64,000 nucleotides of DNA from Ifrita kowaldi (GCA_013398055.1 VZRS01012469.1:294001-358000); one strand, 5' to 3'. Shown: positions 51,061 to 64,000, counted from the stretch's first letter. Made by a program: numbers and translations. Notes: generated by a model not told the origin, from the sequence alone.

Positions 51061-52740
51061 CAGCAAGAGTTCCCCTATTCAAAATCTAAGTGCTTACTTT
51101 TGGGTTCTCAAAATAATTTTCCCTGAAGAAAGTTTTGCTTGCTTGTGTTAGACTGTTTAACAACACTCAAGCAACCTTCTAGGAAATATCAAAAGTGCAA
51201 GGACATCAAGACACTCAACCTATGCAAAAAGGCTGAAAAAAAAGTTTTCAGCTCTAATAAAAGAAAATGTCCAATGGAAAATAGCACAAGTGTTCACTAG
51301 ACTGGATGAAACAGTTCAGCTTGCGCACCATATACTCTGTTCATGAATAAGTATTTTTTAAACATCAGAAGACAGCAGTGCGTTCTTCTACATTTGGAAT
51401 GGCAAAGCTTTTACCAGAATTAAATATTAATAATTTTCATTATACAATTTTTTTGATACAGGTTTTTAATCTTTTTTCTGTTCCTGTTGTGGTTTGTTGG
51501 GAAATACTTTCTTTTTCCATGTTGGCAATAAAAATAAACAAATTGCTTATTATGATAGTGTTTTCCTAAGGCTTTTAAGAGAGCCTTAACTGTAGTTAAG
51601 GCTCCTGTAAGTGAAAATTGCATCTCCAGTGGAACTGAGATTAGACAGCATAAGTTCTAAATACACTATTTATGGCAAAAAGAAACAAAAAAACAAAAAC
51701 AGTAGAGAGAAAACGCAAGTCATACTTGCAAATCCATTTTTTTCTTCCCTGTGTATAAACATACAAGCTGACTAAATGAGTAGGCTGGATAGTTGTCTTT
51801 TCTAGAATACTGATAAAATTTTCATCATGCAGAAGAGTTTCAGGGCAGGCTAAATTACTTTTGCATACTACAACTTGCCTAGTACACTAGAAAGCAGAGT
51901 GCTGTTTCTGAAATTCCACTCTGACTTCTCAAATACATGCTTTTTCAAAACAATTTTTCTCTCTCCCCTTGCCTATTTCTTAATACAGAAGGCAGGGAAG
52001 AAGAGGAATAAATTTGTTTCTCCAGTTTTTTGGAAAAATTCATCCTCTTCCAACACATTTATTCTAGATGAATCCAGAGCCTAGGCCATTTTCTGTCCAT
52101 CCTCTCTAAATTTTAATTATTACCGAAGCAATGAGAGCACACAGACAAGCAGATCCTTTTAATTCACATGATGTCTCTGAAGGTTTTTTTATATACAGAG
52201 ACTTTTTAAATGATCTCCAGTATCATAAGGCAACTGTTATCTCAACAGAAGCCAAAGCAGGGAACAGAATTGGGTTACAGTCATGTAAGTATGCATACTC
52301 ACAAAGTAGTCATTAATTAAGATATGCCTGACTGATAGCAATGCAGTCACTCCTGTCTACACAGTTTCTCAGGACTAGCATGTGCTTTTAGAATCTGGGT
52401 AGCCTTCTCCATGGCTCTGCCCCATTGGCGTTGATTATGTATGATTAATGGTTTAAAGGAATAAAAAGAGAAAGGTCAACTTCTGAGTTCAAAACAGAGC
52501 AGCTACACGGGGAGTAATTAAGATACTTGTGTAAGCATGATTAATAAGCACAAACTGGCACACTGTGCTGTAAACAAGATGCAACCAGATGGTTAGCATG
52601 AAAAGGATTTTTCCTAAAAAGCAATTTTTCAATGCCTTGAAACTTGGCTTATTTTTCCCCCCTCTAAGCCTTACACAACTCATTATCTACACATCCTAAA
52701 GGGAAGAAAGAAATAGTAACCCCTCCAACATTCCCCCTTT
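51061..52740. other. AT-rich noncoding stretch
   Basis: No gene is supported; frames stay at or below 69 codons. It contains the palindrome at 51581-51604 listed separately. Confidence 0.65.
51581..51604. repeat. near-perfect 24-nt palindrome
   Basis: GAGCCTTAAC (51581-51590) is mirrored by GTTAAGGCTC (51595-51604) around TGTA, a 10-bp perfect stem, extended to 11 bp if the loop's outer T and A also pair. A nearby TAAGGCTTTT word (about 51568-51577) echoes one arm. It may be a chance cruciform or the end of an inverted-repeat element. Confidence 0.7.
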
Positions 52741-52744
52741 CCTG

Positions 52745-53110
52745 GCTTTTTTCATACAGATAACTACAGTTTGCATGTAAATGGATTCAACTCATCTTTG
52801 TTTAACGTTGCCTTTTATGTCGAGTTTCATGAATTGCTAAGCCTGACAAGGTTCACTGGGAGTCTTTTAACTCCCACCCACAAGTTCTCCCTGGCTGTCA
52901 TGTGACTGGCAGTATAGAGGGATCAGCAATGGCATTTATGGGGAAAGCGGGAAGACAGGTGTCAGAACGGTCCAGCAGGCAAACCGAACGAACACTAATC
53001 AGCTCTGGTGTTCTTTTACAATCCATATCTAATTCACAAGTTTCATTCTTTCTGAAAAACAATTACTAGGTTTTGAAGTTCATTGTGCATTTACTCAACT
53101 GTCTCTTCAC
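52745..53110. promoter_or_regulatory. candidate conserved noncoding element
   Basis: The block holds CpGs at several points and a canonical MITF/TFE-type word TCATGTGA at 52898-52905. TGGGAGT (52857-52863) is mirrored by ACTCCCA (52870-52876) around a 6-nt loop. No coding frame is present. It stands out from flanking AT-rich sequence; regulatory function is inferred. Confidence 0.4.
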
Positions 53111-56100
53111 ATTAACGTAAGTGGGAACAAGAAAAAAAGAGTCAGCAGGCAAAGGACATCAAAAGATCTTAGAGAAGATGAAGGCTTTATTTTAAAGTAA
53201 TATAATTACAGATGAGCATAATGTTTTACAATAAATTTAAATGTATAGTTACATCCTTATGGCGCTAGGAAAATATTGGCTGGTTGTCTCTCGAGCTGAA
53301 ACTCTGGTACATACAAATGACTTTGCTGAGAGAAGAAGAATAAACAAAAAAATCTCATTGCAACATCAAAGGAATGGATATTAAGGCAACAGTGGGAACA
53401 ACAGAATCAGTACTCTGGGAAGTATCTACACTTATAAGGCTCATCTCTGAGAAATAATAATAAAAGATTACCAAAGGAATATTTTGCACATTTCAAATTC
53501 TTCTCAGTTCAACATATTTATTCTCCACAGGTAAACTTTACCTCATCTGCATCTAGTTTATAAAAAATTTTAAAAACTCAAAACCACAACTCTCCATTCC
53601 CCACTGACAAATCCTCTTAGAGTTTGAGTATATAATCTGGTAAAGCCTCAGCTAATCTTCATTGGTGGTAGTGTTACTGACTCCAGTATTGGGAAATTTG
53701 CTTTTGTGTTACGTATAATGTTAGGAGACATCTTAAACTCCAGCATGTTTTCCAGTAAAGTACAGATTTCTTAGGCACTTCATTTTCACCCCCACAAGAA
53801 GTTACAAGCACACAGCATCTGTTTTGCAAATAATCCTTTCCTTCCATGTAAATGAACATCCTTTCAAGGACTTCTATACAGAGAACAAATACTTGCTAAG
53901 TGAAATGAAAAAGGCCCTATATCAGGACCTCAATGTACCACGATCCGATTGTTCAACAGCAGAGCTTGATGTTTATGCAACTTAAATCTAGAAATATTTC
54001 CTCTATGAAAAAGTAACACATACAAATACACATTTTGATTAGAAACTTAATAGAGTACTCAAGTGTTAAGTGACTTAAAAGTTTTCTTAACATCTGAATT
54101 GTGATTCCAGGAACAGGATGGGCACTCATCTAGAGACACAAGAGTATAGGAACTTCCAATCAATTAACCAGAGACAGATGAAAAGCATTTTTCAGGTCCA
54201 TGTGAGTAAATTTTGGCACTTGAAAAAGCATCAAAGTATGTAACTGCTTTCCCTTTTTCACTGAGCACATCTTTCAATTTCTAGAAAAACAAGCCTGTAT
54301 CAGTCCTGACTTCTACCACTACCCATTAAATAATGCTTCCCAGACAGGCAGTTATCATGCAATTCTATAACAAAGTCAACATATAGAGTACTAGCATACT
54401 TCAACTTTGAAGCTGTTGAAAGGAGAATGTTAGTAAGTTAAGAATGACCACTGATAGGCTAGCACTGCTAAGGACACCTCTCTAGACCTAGATACCCATA
54501 GCTAAGAAATGGGATTAATTTAAAGCCATCCTATTGGACTGCAAAGAGTTTGGCAGCAAAAAAATTAAAGCAACTCATCTCCAGACATCCTGGTCTCACA
54601 CAATTTTCAAATTCACTTTGCAAAAGCAATAAAAATTAATATTGATTATGCCCAAAACTATTGTTAGGACAAATCTCAGAAGTCCAAACAACCACGATGA
54701 AATAAATCAAGCTCATGTGAAATGTGCATCCATTAATATTTGTGTCATTAGTTTCTATGGGATGAGTCAGACTATAGCTTCATCCCACAATCAATCAACC
54801 ATTCTCATATTGTATTTCTGGGTTTTCTGTCTCTTGTACTACCAAAAAATAAGTAAGAAGACAAACTGCCATGGATGTTACTCACCAGTGCTGATGAGTA
54901 AACAGGAAAGAAAGCTGGATAAATTTGTGCTAAATATGTTCTACATATTGAGAGCTTCAGCCTTAGAACAAGTGTATGTATTCAACACTGAGTAGTAATT
55001 TTCAGTGAATTACTTTTTTTTTTCCCTAAACCACCATGCACTCTGAACAATTTATATACTACACAAGGCTTGGAGTTACAAAAACTGAAAACATAATAGA
55101 TAGACGGACTTTACTGTTTCATAATATTTCAGCTAAAAGGCTCCAACATTTCACTGAAATGCAAAATTATATCAAAATTAAAAAATAAATTCTTTAAAAA
55201 ATAAAAAAACCCCTTGAATATACTTTCATTACCACTTAGAAAGGTTCTCAGATACATCTTCATATATGTACACAAGTAAATCCATACTAAACCTAAACTT
55301 TACCCTAGAAAAGCCTAGAATGATTCATCTTTCAAGGGAAATTTGAGCAAGATTTAAACTGTCCCATATTAACTAATCCAAGCACACACAGCAAGCAAAA
55401 CTACATGACATGCACACAAGTTAAGAAGTTGTCCCTGTGACAGAGCACCCAGTCTCCACACTGAGCACACACTGCAAGTCTTCTCCTTAGCACCTCAAAT
55501 GCAAGTCAGACAACTCTTTTTATGCTTTTTATGCACATTTTATGCTTGTTTCTTTCTTTCCCCAGCAGAAAAAGTAGAGTATTCATGTTACCTTAATGGA
55601 TTGAGCTCCATATTAACAATGCTATTAAAAGCCACACATATGCCATTATTTTTTAAGTATTTTCTGCAAGCTACATTGGAGAGTGCTCTTGCATCAGCGG
55701 TGAAACTTTACAAGGAAAACTGTGTATTTCTATCTAGCTTTGGTGTCTGAAATGACATCCTCAATAATGTCTGTGATTTCTCAACAGCTTAAAAGGAGAA
55801 AATTATCCAGTTGAACACAGAAACAATCAAAAACCGAAAGCCATTATGACTGCACTGGGGAAGCTGGCTCCACACAGTGTTTTTGCAAAGGTCCTATTTC
55901 AGACTACAGTGCACACTATGGACAAACACACCGCAACTTCTCCAGACTGAAAAACAAATATCAAGTTGTTGTAAGCCTGTTTTATCTTTTTAAACCAGTT
56001 CTACCCTGGCAGCATCTCTAGTTCAAGCTAATTGTGAGTGACTTCAGACATCAGGACAACGCTGTTCCACACGTCAACAAAACTGAGAACTGACAGGTAG

Positions 56101-59100
56101 ACTACAAACAATATCACCCAGCAGCAACTAGGTCAGCTTAAGCTTTTTTTTTTTTTTAGGGGGAGGCCCTCAAGGCATAGAAACTAGTGCATAGACTACA
56201 ATGAGATATGCAGATATAGTCCATACGGTCAAACTACCCTGATTTTCAAACAAGACTCAACCAGTATGCAAAGATGTCACTGAGTGATATCAGTAACATT
56301 GATAACCAACAACATTTTTGCCAGTAACAACCTTTAATCATCTGTGTCTCAGTGTTTTGAAGTGATATATTTCAAAAATGTCAAAACTCAGTGAAATGTG
56401 GTACTAAAATTAATAGTCTGTTTGCTTTCCCTATTGATATACCAGGTTTCAGACTGTCAAAGTGCTTTTAGTTGTAAAAGAAAAAGTACAAAGTTGTTTT
56501 GACAACTACAAAAAGATTTATCAGTTACATGTACCTGCTGAAGTACCTAGATTCTCAAAGTGAAAATGTGTGTATGCAAGGTTCTAATACTAAAAGTTGT
56601 CAAGTGAATATCAATATATTAATCTTGCAAACAAAATTAACTTTAAACTATTTCATCATATAGCATGTTACCTTAAACTAAGGTGTGTTACTTAACAACA
56701 CTAAATTAATTTTCTTCATCTGCTCTGCTTTTAGTAGGCTTTTTTTTCATGCTTGCAAAACTTGAGTTCATCTGTGTTGTAAAGTGGATTAATTTCTCTC
56801 TAAGCCATATATGTGTAATATGCCTCATGTGTATGAGTACACAGCAAAATGCATGTACACACAGAGAATAATTCAGATTTGTATTCTCTGTTCCTTATCT
56901 AACTCACTTGAGCTAACATTAGCAGAATAAGCACAGGAAAAAAAAATCCTGAAAAGATTACATTTCAAATTCACACCACTAGACTATAATATTATTATTA
57001 GAAAAAAAAGGGCTTTATTGCATCTCATCAAAATCCTTTGCAATCTGGAAAAGAGGAATAGTCACATCTGTTAAATTGCTGAGACAGCAAATAACAAAGC
57101 AACAAAACCCTTTCATGTACTATTGCTCAAATTTATTACTAGAATAAATAATGCCTACAGCTTTTTATTCTTTTTAAAGTCTGAATTAAAGAGCATTGTT
57201 AGTCTTATTGGGATATTCCTGAAACTTCTAAGTGTCTGCAAGCTATTTTACATTTGCTTTAAGAAGCTGTGATAGAAACAAACTCCTATAACGAGTATTC
57301 GACATTGATAGCAAAAAGAGCAGAAGTGGACAACAGTAAACAAATTACATTTACAGTTTAAGCTCCATATTCCTAAACACAGTATGCAACCAGTAATGCT
57401 ACTTCGTGAAAGATGGATTCAGTAGAGCAGTTATAAATTTTATCAGCTAAATAGTTGTGACTATTTCACAAGTTACATTGGATGTAATCATTATAAAATA
57501 TTCTATCAAAAGTTTTAGCATCTAAATTTACTACCCTATTTTATTATTATTATAGTATTTTATAATAAAATACTCATTAAGAATTATCAAGCACTGCTCC
57601 ATATAATTCTGTAAGATATCTCTGCTTTTCAGGTATAGCATCCCTAGAGAACATCAAGATTTTTTAGCTCACATTTTTTCCCTTGTATTTGCTGCAAAGA
57701 GAATTGAACTTTCCGCAAAGTTTTATTCTCCATATCAAATCGATATGACTGACAATTAGTACTTCCTGCATTATATTATACAGCAAGGACAACTAATAAA
57801 GCACTAAGAAACCACTGCAGGTTTCCTCCCTTCACTATCCCACGAAAAGCTTGAAAAACAGTCTGTAATCTGATGAATTCTGAACTCATGTCATGCTCAA
57901 TAGGAAGCTCATTCTTTTATCTGGACCTGAATTAGTAACTAAAATGGAACTCTTTTCTACCACCCAAACCCAGACAAAGTATGTTTCTCTTTTCAGCCTT
58001 AACACCCTTACTTCTAGAATCAATTAATAATATCATCCTTTAAACAACCACATGAACAATTCTGCAGTCACTTTATCTACCTTTATTGTATAATGAAACA
58101 AGACTAGCGTGGGTTGATCATGAAGAGACCCCAGTACTCTACAAAGCTTGAACTATTCAATTCTACAAAATATGCCACTATATACCTTTAAATATCAGCA
58201 AAAGTTACGATTGTATTCAGGTAATAAAAGCAATGAATCATTTTTCTTAGATTATATCTTAATGCCTCAAAGAAGCTTACTGCCCACAACTACAGAAGTT
58301 TTATTTGAAGCTTTCTCACTCAGTCTCAACAGAAAGACAAATTTTCTCAAATATGCTCAGTAAGCAAATGTTTCTCCAGAACATGAAAGCATTACACAAA
58401 AAACATGCAGTAATTTATATCATTGCCTGTGCAATGATAACTAGGTCATCACCAATGAATTCCATGTAGCCTCCCTCATGAAGGCTTAACAAACTTTAAG
58501 AAAACCATATGCATGCAAGTTCAGTCTCCAAAAAGAATCCAAAAGAGAAAACAAAAGCCTAGAATTTCTTATACTCAGAATACAACACTCCTAGCAAATA
58601 AGGTTGATGTATGACACTTGTTTTTCAAGTACACTGAAATATCAAGGCTGTATCTAGCAAAAAGAAATCACACTTGAGTAACACATAAAGCAAGAAAGCA
58701 TGGCATTACCTCCTTTGGTAGCAGCACACAGTAGCAAGCTCCCACATAAAAACTTCTTTCTTTTTAAGGACTGAAGATTATTTCCAGCAGCAGAGCATCC
58801 CTATTTTGTTTAAAAAATATTTTTTCTAAGTTCTGATTTGGAAGTGCTGAACTTCAGAGCAAGAAAGCTTTCGTCTTTCCACCAAGTCCTTACAACTAAA
58901 AAGAGCAAATGCATTCTACACATGAACTTAAAAAGAGAGGTCCAGGTGGAAGCTATATAAGACTTAGAAACTGAAACACCTGGGACAGAAAAATCGTTTA
59001 CCCTTCTCAAGTGATTTCAGCTGTAGCAGAGGGATGGGGTGAGGGGTCCTTGTTTGCTACTGAAAAGCAAGGATTAGTGACAATCTGTTTCAGTAATTTG

Positions 59101-59700
59101 CTTTCCCTCAAGACTCTGCTATGTACCGAAAGCCAAAAGACAATGAGCTCAAAAAGATAATACTTCTCTCTCACATACACCTTTGCTCTTCTCCTGTACT
59201 GTAAAGTCACTACGGTCACTTTCTGAGGAATGGTTGACTCTTGTTTTTTCCACAGTATTTCTCACCATTTAAAATTAAGTTAATTGTAAATAATTTTCGT
59301 TATTTTGATAATTCATTATAGCACCAAGCTGGGAAATACAGCTAACCTTCTGGCTTAGCACAGTGTAAAACTGGATCAGAGGAGCAGTGAGAAGGAGTAA
59401 GTGATCAAATTTCAACCAGCACCTTCTTTTCAAAATGCCAAGTAGAAACACCTGTGATTGTGTAGAGGCAAAGAGGATGGGTCAAGACTATGTCTGATGT
59501 GGTTATTTTGGTAGCATTTACACTGGTAAGATGCAAGAGCCATCCCAGCTCTCAAATTGCAGCCTCTCCTCCAGCCTAATGAAGGCTAGTCACATAATGG
59601 CTACCATTTGCTACTCTTAAAGCAGTGATGTAAGAACACTGAACACAGGATAACTGGAAGTATGACCATCTCTCTGTACAGCTGAGGAACACAAAATGTT
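53111..59700. other. AT-rich noncoding stretch
   Basis: No gene is supported. The longest frame is 117 codons at 54642-54995, without motifs. A CpG-bearing patch near 53255-53300 may be a small extra conserved element. T/A runs occur at 55013-55023 and 56144-56157. Confidence 0.6.
57554..57574. repeat. perfect 21-nt AT palindrome
   Basis: AGTATTTTAT (57554-57563) is mirrored by ATAAAATACT (57565-57574) around a single A, next to a TTA repeat. Such AT palindromes can extrude as cruciforms and are fragile in cloning and sequencing. Confidence 0.85.
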
Positions 59701-59709
59701 TTGTTTCTT

Positions 59710-59775
59710 CGAAGCAGTTCCCCTTGAGGCCATATGTCCTGACAGGTTCACTCCAATTCTGTGACTCTACAAATA
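59710..59775 (+). mobile_element. possible CR1 3'-end remnant
   Basis: CACTCCAATTCTGTGACTCTAC (about 59750-59771) is reminiscent of the CR1 3' end, where a TTCCAA-type stretch precedes ATTCTGTGATTCTATG repeats. Upstream similarity is too weak to define a start. It may be chance. Confidence 0.28.
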
Positions 59776-60210
59776 CCTGAACTAATCACTTCTGTTTTCC
59801 TATGGAGTCATACCCCATGCCTGCCTGGTGTCCACAGAACACCAGGTTTTCCTTTGCAGCTCAGCTGCCCTCTCTCTGACACCACCAGACTTCACACTGC
59901 CCGTTCTTCAAGCCAATTCTCTCTCCAGTATGGCATGGGGTTATTACGCCGCAGCCTCTCCACAGCCATGAGGTTGGCAGGCCCATCCTGCTGGCCAAAG
60001 CTGGTCACCTCCACCGGCTTCACCCATTCCCCCACCCAGGAACTCACTCACCCACAGTTATTTGGGGAGATTATGCAACACATACACTGGCACTCAGTCT
60101 CCATGGGTAACAATCTAAAAATACATGCTTTATTTCCCCATAAGGAAAAAGGAAAAGCCTCAGAGAAGTACACCGTAATTATCTTAAAAGAGTTAGTACA
60201 ATAGGTGTCT
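59776..60210. other. GC-rich patch with a 147-codon open frame
   Basis: The plus frame at 59761-60204 is rich in Ser, Thr, Pro, Leu and His and shows no domain, signal peptide or repeat. GC content is well above the flanks, which lowers stop density and can explain the frame. No splice or promoter context supports a gene. Confidence 0.4.
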
Positions 60211-62476
60211 ATATTCACAAAGCAAAGCTATTGTCAGAAGCAGAAATCTGTGCACAGCAGCAATGTGCTGTTCTTCAAGGATGTGTGACTCCTGCTAACA
60301 CTGTAAATTATTTATACATCTTGTTTGGACACAGGCTGGATTCACCTTGTGAACCATATGCCACCTAATGTTCCCCTCTACAGCTCAAAACAACCTCCCA
60401 TTTGCCATCTATATCCTTCTTATGCCATGACAAAAAAAAAAATGAGGCTCTTCTACACCTATACAGCTTAGAATAAGGTCAAAATAAATGCCTCTCCCTT
60501 CAAAACTTTTAGATCAGCTGTAGATTCTTTTCTTTCAACATCTCTGCTTAGGGAAATAGCTGCTGTTAATGTGGTCTCCAAGAAAGCCAAGTCAAGTCAG
60601 ATTTACCAAAAGACTACCACAGACATTTCTCAAAAGTGATTGAAAAATAAAAACTGAAGAAGCACAATCAAAACTGTACAAGGGCCAAGCCCCAGTCCTG
60701 AAGCAAAATAGTAGCAGTGCCATGAACCAGACAGTTATGAGCAGTGCAGCAAGGCAGAAATGAAGAAAAAAAAATAGGATTAAGTAAAAAGATAAAGGAC
60801 AAGTAATGTCATATGAAGATTCAGTTTAAAGTATTATCAGGACTATATCCATATGAGCAAACAGTGAGGTCCAAATTGAGCAGACCTCCAGAGCAAAACA
60901 CTGGCTGCTAAGGACCCAATGTCCAACATTAGATGCTTTTTAGGGGATTTTAATGGCTATTTCATGTAACCTGTTTCCAAATACTGGATGCTCAGCAGCA
61001 GCTGGAGCATATCAGATGCACCTCTGAGCAACATCCTCCAGTTCACCTGTGTTTGAAAAGAATCCGGACTCTGCACATCCAAACACGTGGAAGAGCAAAA
61101 GGGGTGCCTCCAAAGCACAAGCTGCATCCAGACTAAATAGGCAATGCAGACACATGCTAAAAGCCAAGAGAGAGTAGGAGCAATACTGGCTCTCTGGACA
61201 GGACAAGGCTAAGGACCCAAATGAACAGTTTGGCTACAGAAGCAAAGTATAAACAACATAATTCCTTGAGATGCAGAACCAAAATTGTGCATGCTGAAAT
61301 TAAGATATTGTTAAGGCTGCTTCTCCTTTTTATAATCTGGTTTAGGCTTAGATAACAGTTTAATCCATAAGACATTCAAGAAGTAATATGATGGTAAAAC
61401 AGGACTTCTTCATCCAGAGAAGTGCAGTATAGTTCAGAATTTAGTGCCTGTTTTCCCTCTGATACAAAGTAATCTGATAATTGGTACATTTTTGTTTTAA
61501 AAAAAGGCTTTTTAGTCACTGGTTTACATGTTCTGAATGGAACAATGAAGTTCAGTATGATAAAATCTACACACAGTAAATTGCATTAAGCTACTAATTA
61601 GCAGTTTCTTAAGCCATACCTGACACATTGAATCTATGACACTATTAGGAAAATGATAAGTTCTGTGGAAACCAAAATTTATTTATATATTTCTTCCTTT
61701 TGCTAACAGTGAAAACCAAGAACTGGAGGGATTTCACCCGTAACACTATTAGGAAAAAGGCTTAGACTTAATTATTAAATAGGAAATTATGCTTGCTCAT
61801 TTTGGTTACATTATTGTATCCAGTGATTCAGTGTTCACAAGCCTAAGACTATACAAACGAGTGCTTATGAGAGAAAACCAGAAAGCTAGGGCAGCAAAGG
61901 AAACGCAGCAAGATTCGCGAACAGATTGTGTTCTTGAGGGTGTCACGAGGAATTGGTAACATGATTATTGGAGCCCCTGCAAGACCAAGACCAAGCTGAA
62001 TCCAGTAAAACATCTAGCGAAATGGCTTAGTAAGCATTTTACAGGCTCCATTCAGTGCTGATTTGGCTGTAGGCTGTCATATAGAATCTAAACTCTTCTC
62101 CATCTTCTATTCATTGGTGTGTCCTGAGCAGATGGAATTTGACAGTGATAACAGTGCTTTCTCTTAGCCAACTTTTTCAAAATCATTTCCCCCATCTTTA
62201 TGAAAAATATGGTAATTTGCTCATGTTTCCATGAAGGAAAGTTAATATTTAAATGCAAGGCAGTGCAAACAAGCAAGTAAAAGACGGGCAATAGCACTGA
62301 CCATTCAGTTCCATGCCTGCCCGAATGTATTCCCAGAGTCCTCTGCATCAGAACAGAGACTGAAGTGATCCACAATGTGCTACCCAGCACTCTTATTAAC
62401 CACAGCAGATGAAGTATCACTGTCCATACTGAATTCTTCTGATGGCTGTCTTACATTTTTTTCTTTTTTCTTTTTT
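60211..62476. other. AT-rich noncoding stretch
   Basis: No gene is supported. A 110-codon minus frame at 62088-62420 lacks domains. Around 61900-62060 a CpG-bearing segment stands out slightly and might be a small conserved element. Confidence 0.55.
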
Positions 62477-62500
62477 NNNNNNNNNNNNNNNNNNNNNNNN
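62477..62500. other. assembly gap of 24 N
   Basis: The gap lies inside a T-rich tract on both sides, so a homopolymer or low-complexity run probably broke the assembly. Reading frames crossing it are meaningless. Confidence 0.98.
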
Positions 62501-63060
62501 TTTTTAATATATAATGGCCTACTTGCTTTGTATCTCCTTACACTTGTTAGGATAATATTGTACATTTATCCTCTGTTTTTCCACTGAGTCTGCTACTGAG
62601 AGATGGGCAATCTGACAGCTGAACTATGTATGGCACTGCTGTCAGTCGCAGAGATACAAATGTCTTTCTCCTACAGCCAACAACCTGAAGCCATTTAGCA
62701 CCAACCTTATGCAACAATAAGCAGAACTAGTACCATACCTCTACCTCCTAAACAACCCTACTAGCAATCTTTATTTTTCCTTGTAAGCTTTCAGATGGAC
62801 AGCGCTAAGTTTTACTTTAAAAATCAGTATACTGTCATACCACATTGTATTAAGGCTGATGGCTTATTAAAATTAACCTTCATCTTAAGACAAAACTCTT
62901 CATAATACAAAGCATCTCATTTTTAAAAGTCATAAGTATTTCCAGGAGAACTGTATTTATGCAAACACTGCTACCCCAGGCAGTTGGACTTGGCAGTTCA
63001 TGCATAGGTGGATTAAAAAGAAAGGGCAGGGAATGGGTCAGATGCAGAGGAAGAGCTGGT
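62501..63060. other. AT-rich noncoding stretch
   Basis: I recognise nothing in it: no open frame longer than about 60 codons outside the gap and no repeats. Confidence 0.65.
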
Positions 63061-64000
63061 CACTTCATTTATTTACCTAATCTGCTTGCCTATTGCTGGC
63101 CAAGTTTGCTCTTGGAACAATGAGAAAGGCCAATTAATTTATCAATCTGTACTCCTCTCTGCCATAACATATTTTCCCCTTGCCAACAAAAAACGTGTCC
63201 ATTATCAGCCAGGTCCCTGTCCTCCCAGGCAGCTCGTGCAGCTGTATAATTACACTTCTTCCCTTGACAACTTGCATGATTGTTTTCCTAACAGTATATT
63301 ACTTCGTTAGTACTTTCCAATATACGTTATTTTTAAACTGTCACTTTTGCCCAACTCATCCCAATTCGCACTCGTCTGTTTATCATAACAATCATTAATA
63401 ACTGTCACTCCACGCCATCAATTTAACGAACTCACTCCCTCATTAGCATGTTCTAGCATTTGTTCCGTAGAAAGGCTGATTATTTTCTACAACAGGCCAA
63501 GCCAATTACTTTAGTGAAATGGAATCACATTAATCAAAACTTAACAAGGTGGCAAATTTAAAGATATCAGATTGCAAAAGACAGCATAACTAATATGTCA
63601 ATGTCAGAGATACTACGTAGGTATGCAGCAGCTGTACTAAATATATCTCTTCACGAAGGCCACATGAATTTTGACATTTCATATGATCTGACAACTACCA
63701 AAGTGATATTAGAAGGCTGGAGGCTGGGCTGAGCTGCTCCCAATGGCTTCTGCACATTCTGGCAAGGGCAGCAAAGAAATGCAAAGAGTGAGGAGAAAAA
63801 GGAAATGATGACTACATATGCCCACAATGCCTGGTAGATGGCACTTTATCATGTCCCTCTATGCCAAGATATTTTCTTTTACACTTTAAATGATGATGCT
63901 CATCAATTGTACCCTGACAGCTGCATCAGAACCAGCTGTAAACATGCAACATCCAGCAGTGTGAAAATACGCTGACACAACAAACATGTATTAGTTTTTA
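63061..64000. promoter_or_regulatory. strong candidate conserved noncoding element cluster, runs off the end
   Basis: Nearly continuous from 63070, the sequence keeps CpGs and dense factor-type words: CATAACAAT at 63384-63392 (SOX-type), CATTAATAA beside it, AACTGTCAC near 63400 (MEIS-type), and many TAAT cores. Short frames of 72-74 codons at 63086-63398 have no motif. It continues to the window edge. Enhancer function is inferred from composition and motifs. Confidence 0.48.

Noticed and set aside
59761..60204. 147-codon plus frame
   Set aside because: It lies in a GC-rich patch where stops are rare; no recognisable protein features.
1..64000. CRISPR array, prokaryotic operon or phage
   Set aside because: No regularly spaced repeats, no dense coding, and the composition and CR1 traces indicate a vertebrate genome.

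Overview
The window looks like avian nuclear DNA from a gene-poor region, either intergenic or inside a very large intron. It is AT-rich, and the longest stop-free reading frame starting at ATG is only 156 codons. I found no frame with recognisable domains, no credible exon chain, no CpG island and no RNA gene of a known family. Interspersed repeats are very sparse. The few I can argue for resemble 3' ends of CR1 LINEs, the main avian retrotransposon. No mammalian-type SINE or L1 is visible. The bird assignment rests on CR1 traces plus low repeat density and is an inference.

Layout: ordinary AT-rich filler fills most of the window. It is interrupted by blocks of a few hundred bases that retain CpG, have balanced base composition and are dense in homeodomain, SOX, PBX-HOX-like, MEIS-like, RFX-like or E-box words. 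These blocks look like conserved noncoding elements (CNEs) near a developmental regulator. The clearest are at about 3.3-3.6, 8.16-8.45, 15.1-15.55, 17.2-17.8, 19.38-19.64, 22.4-22.8, 27.9-28.25, 29.3-30.1, 40.14-40.4, 46.6-47.6, 52.75-53.1 and 63.06-64.0 kb. Conservation itself cannot be seen in one sequence, so these calls are provisional.

The firmest result concerns the assembly. Between 24246 and 26282 two sequence blocks (517 bp and 218 bp) each occur twice, interleaved, and every break falls exactly on a single N. This fits contigs with overlapping ends placed in the wrong order, not a real duplication. A 24-N gap lies at 62477-62500 in a poly-T tract.

Other local structures worth checking are a 73-nt two-tier hairpin with a perfect 12-bp inner stem (37696-37768), a five-run G-quadruplex motif (46720-46743), a near-perfect 24-nt palindrome (51581-51604) and a perfect 21-nt AT palindrome (57554-57574). 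No complete new biological system is visible. The best candidates for undescribed biology are the hairpin locus and the cluster of putative regulatory blocks.
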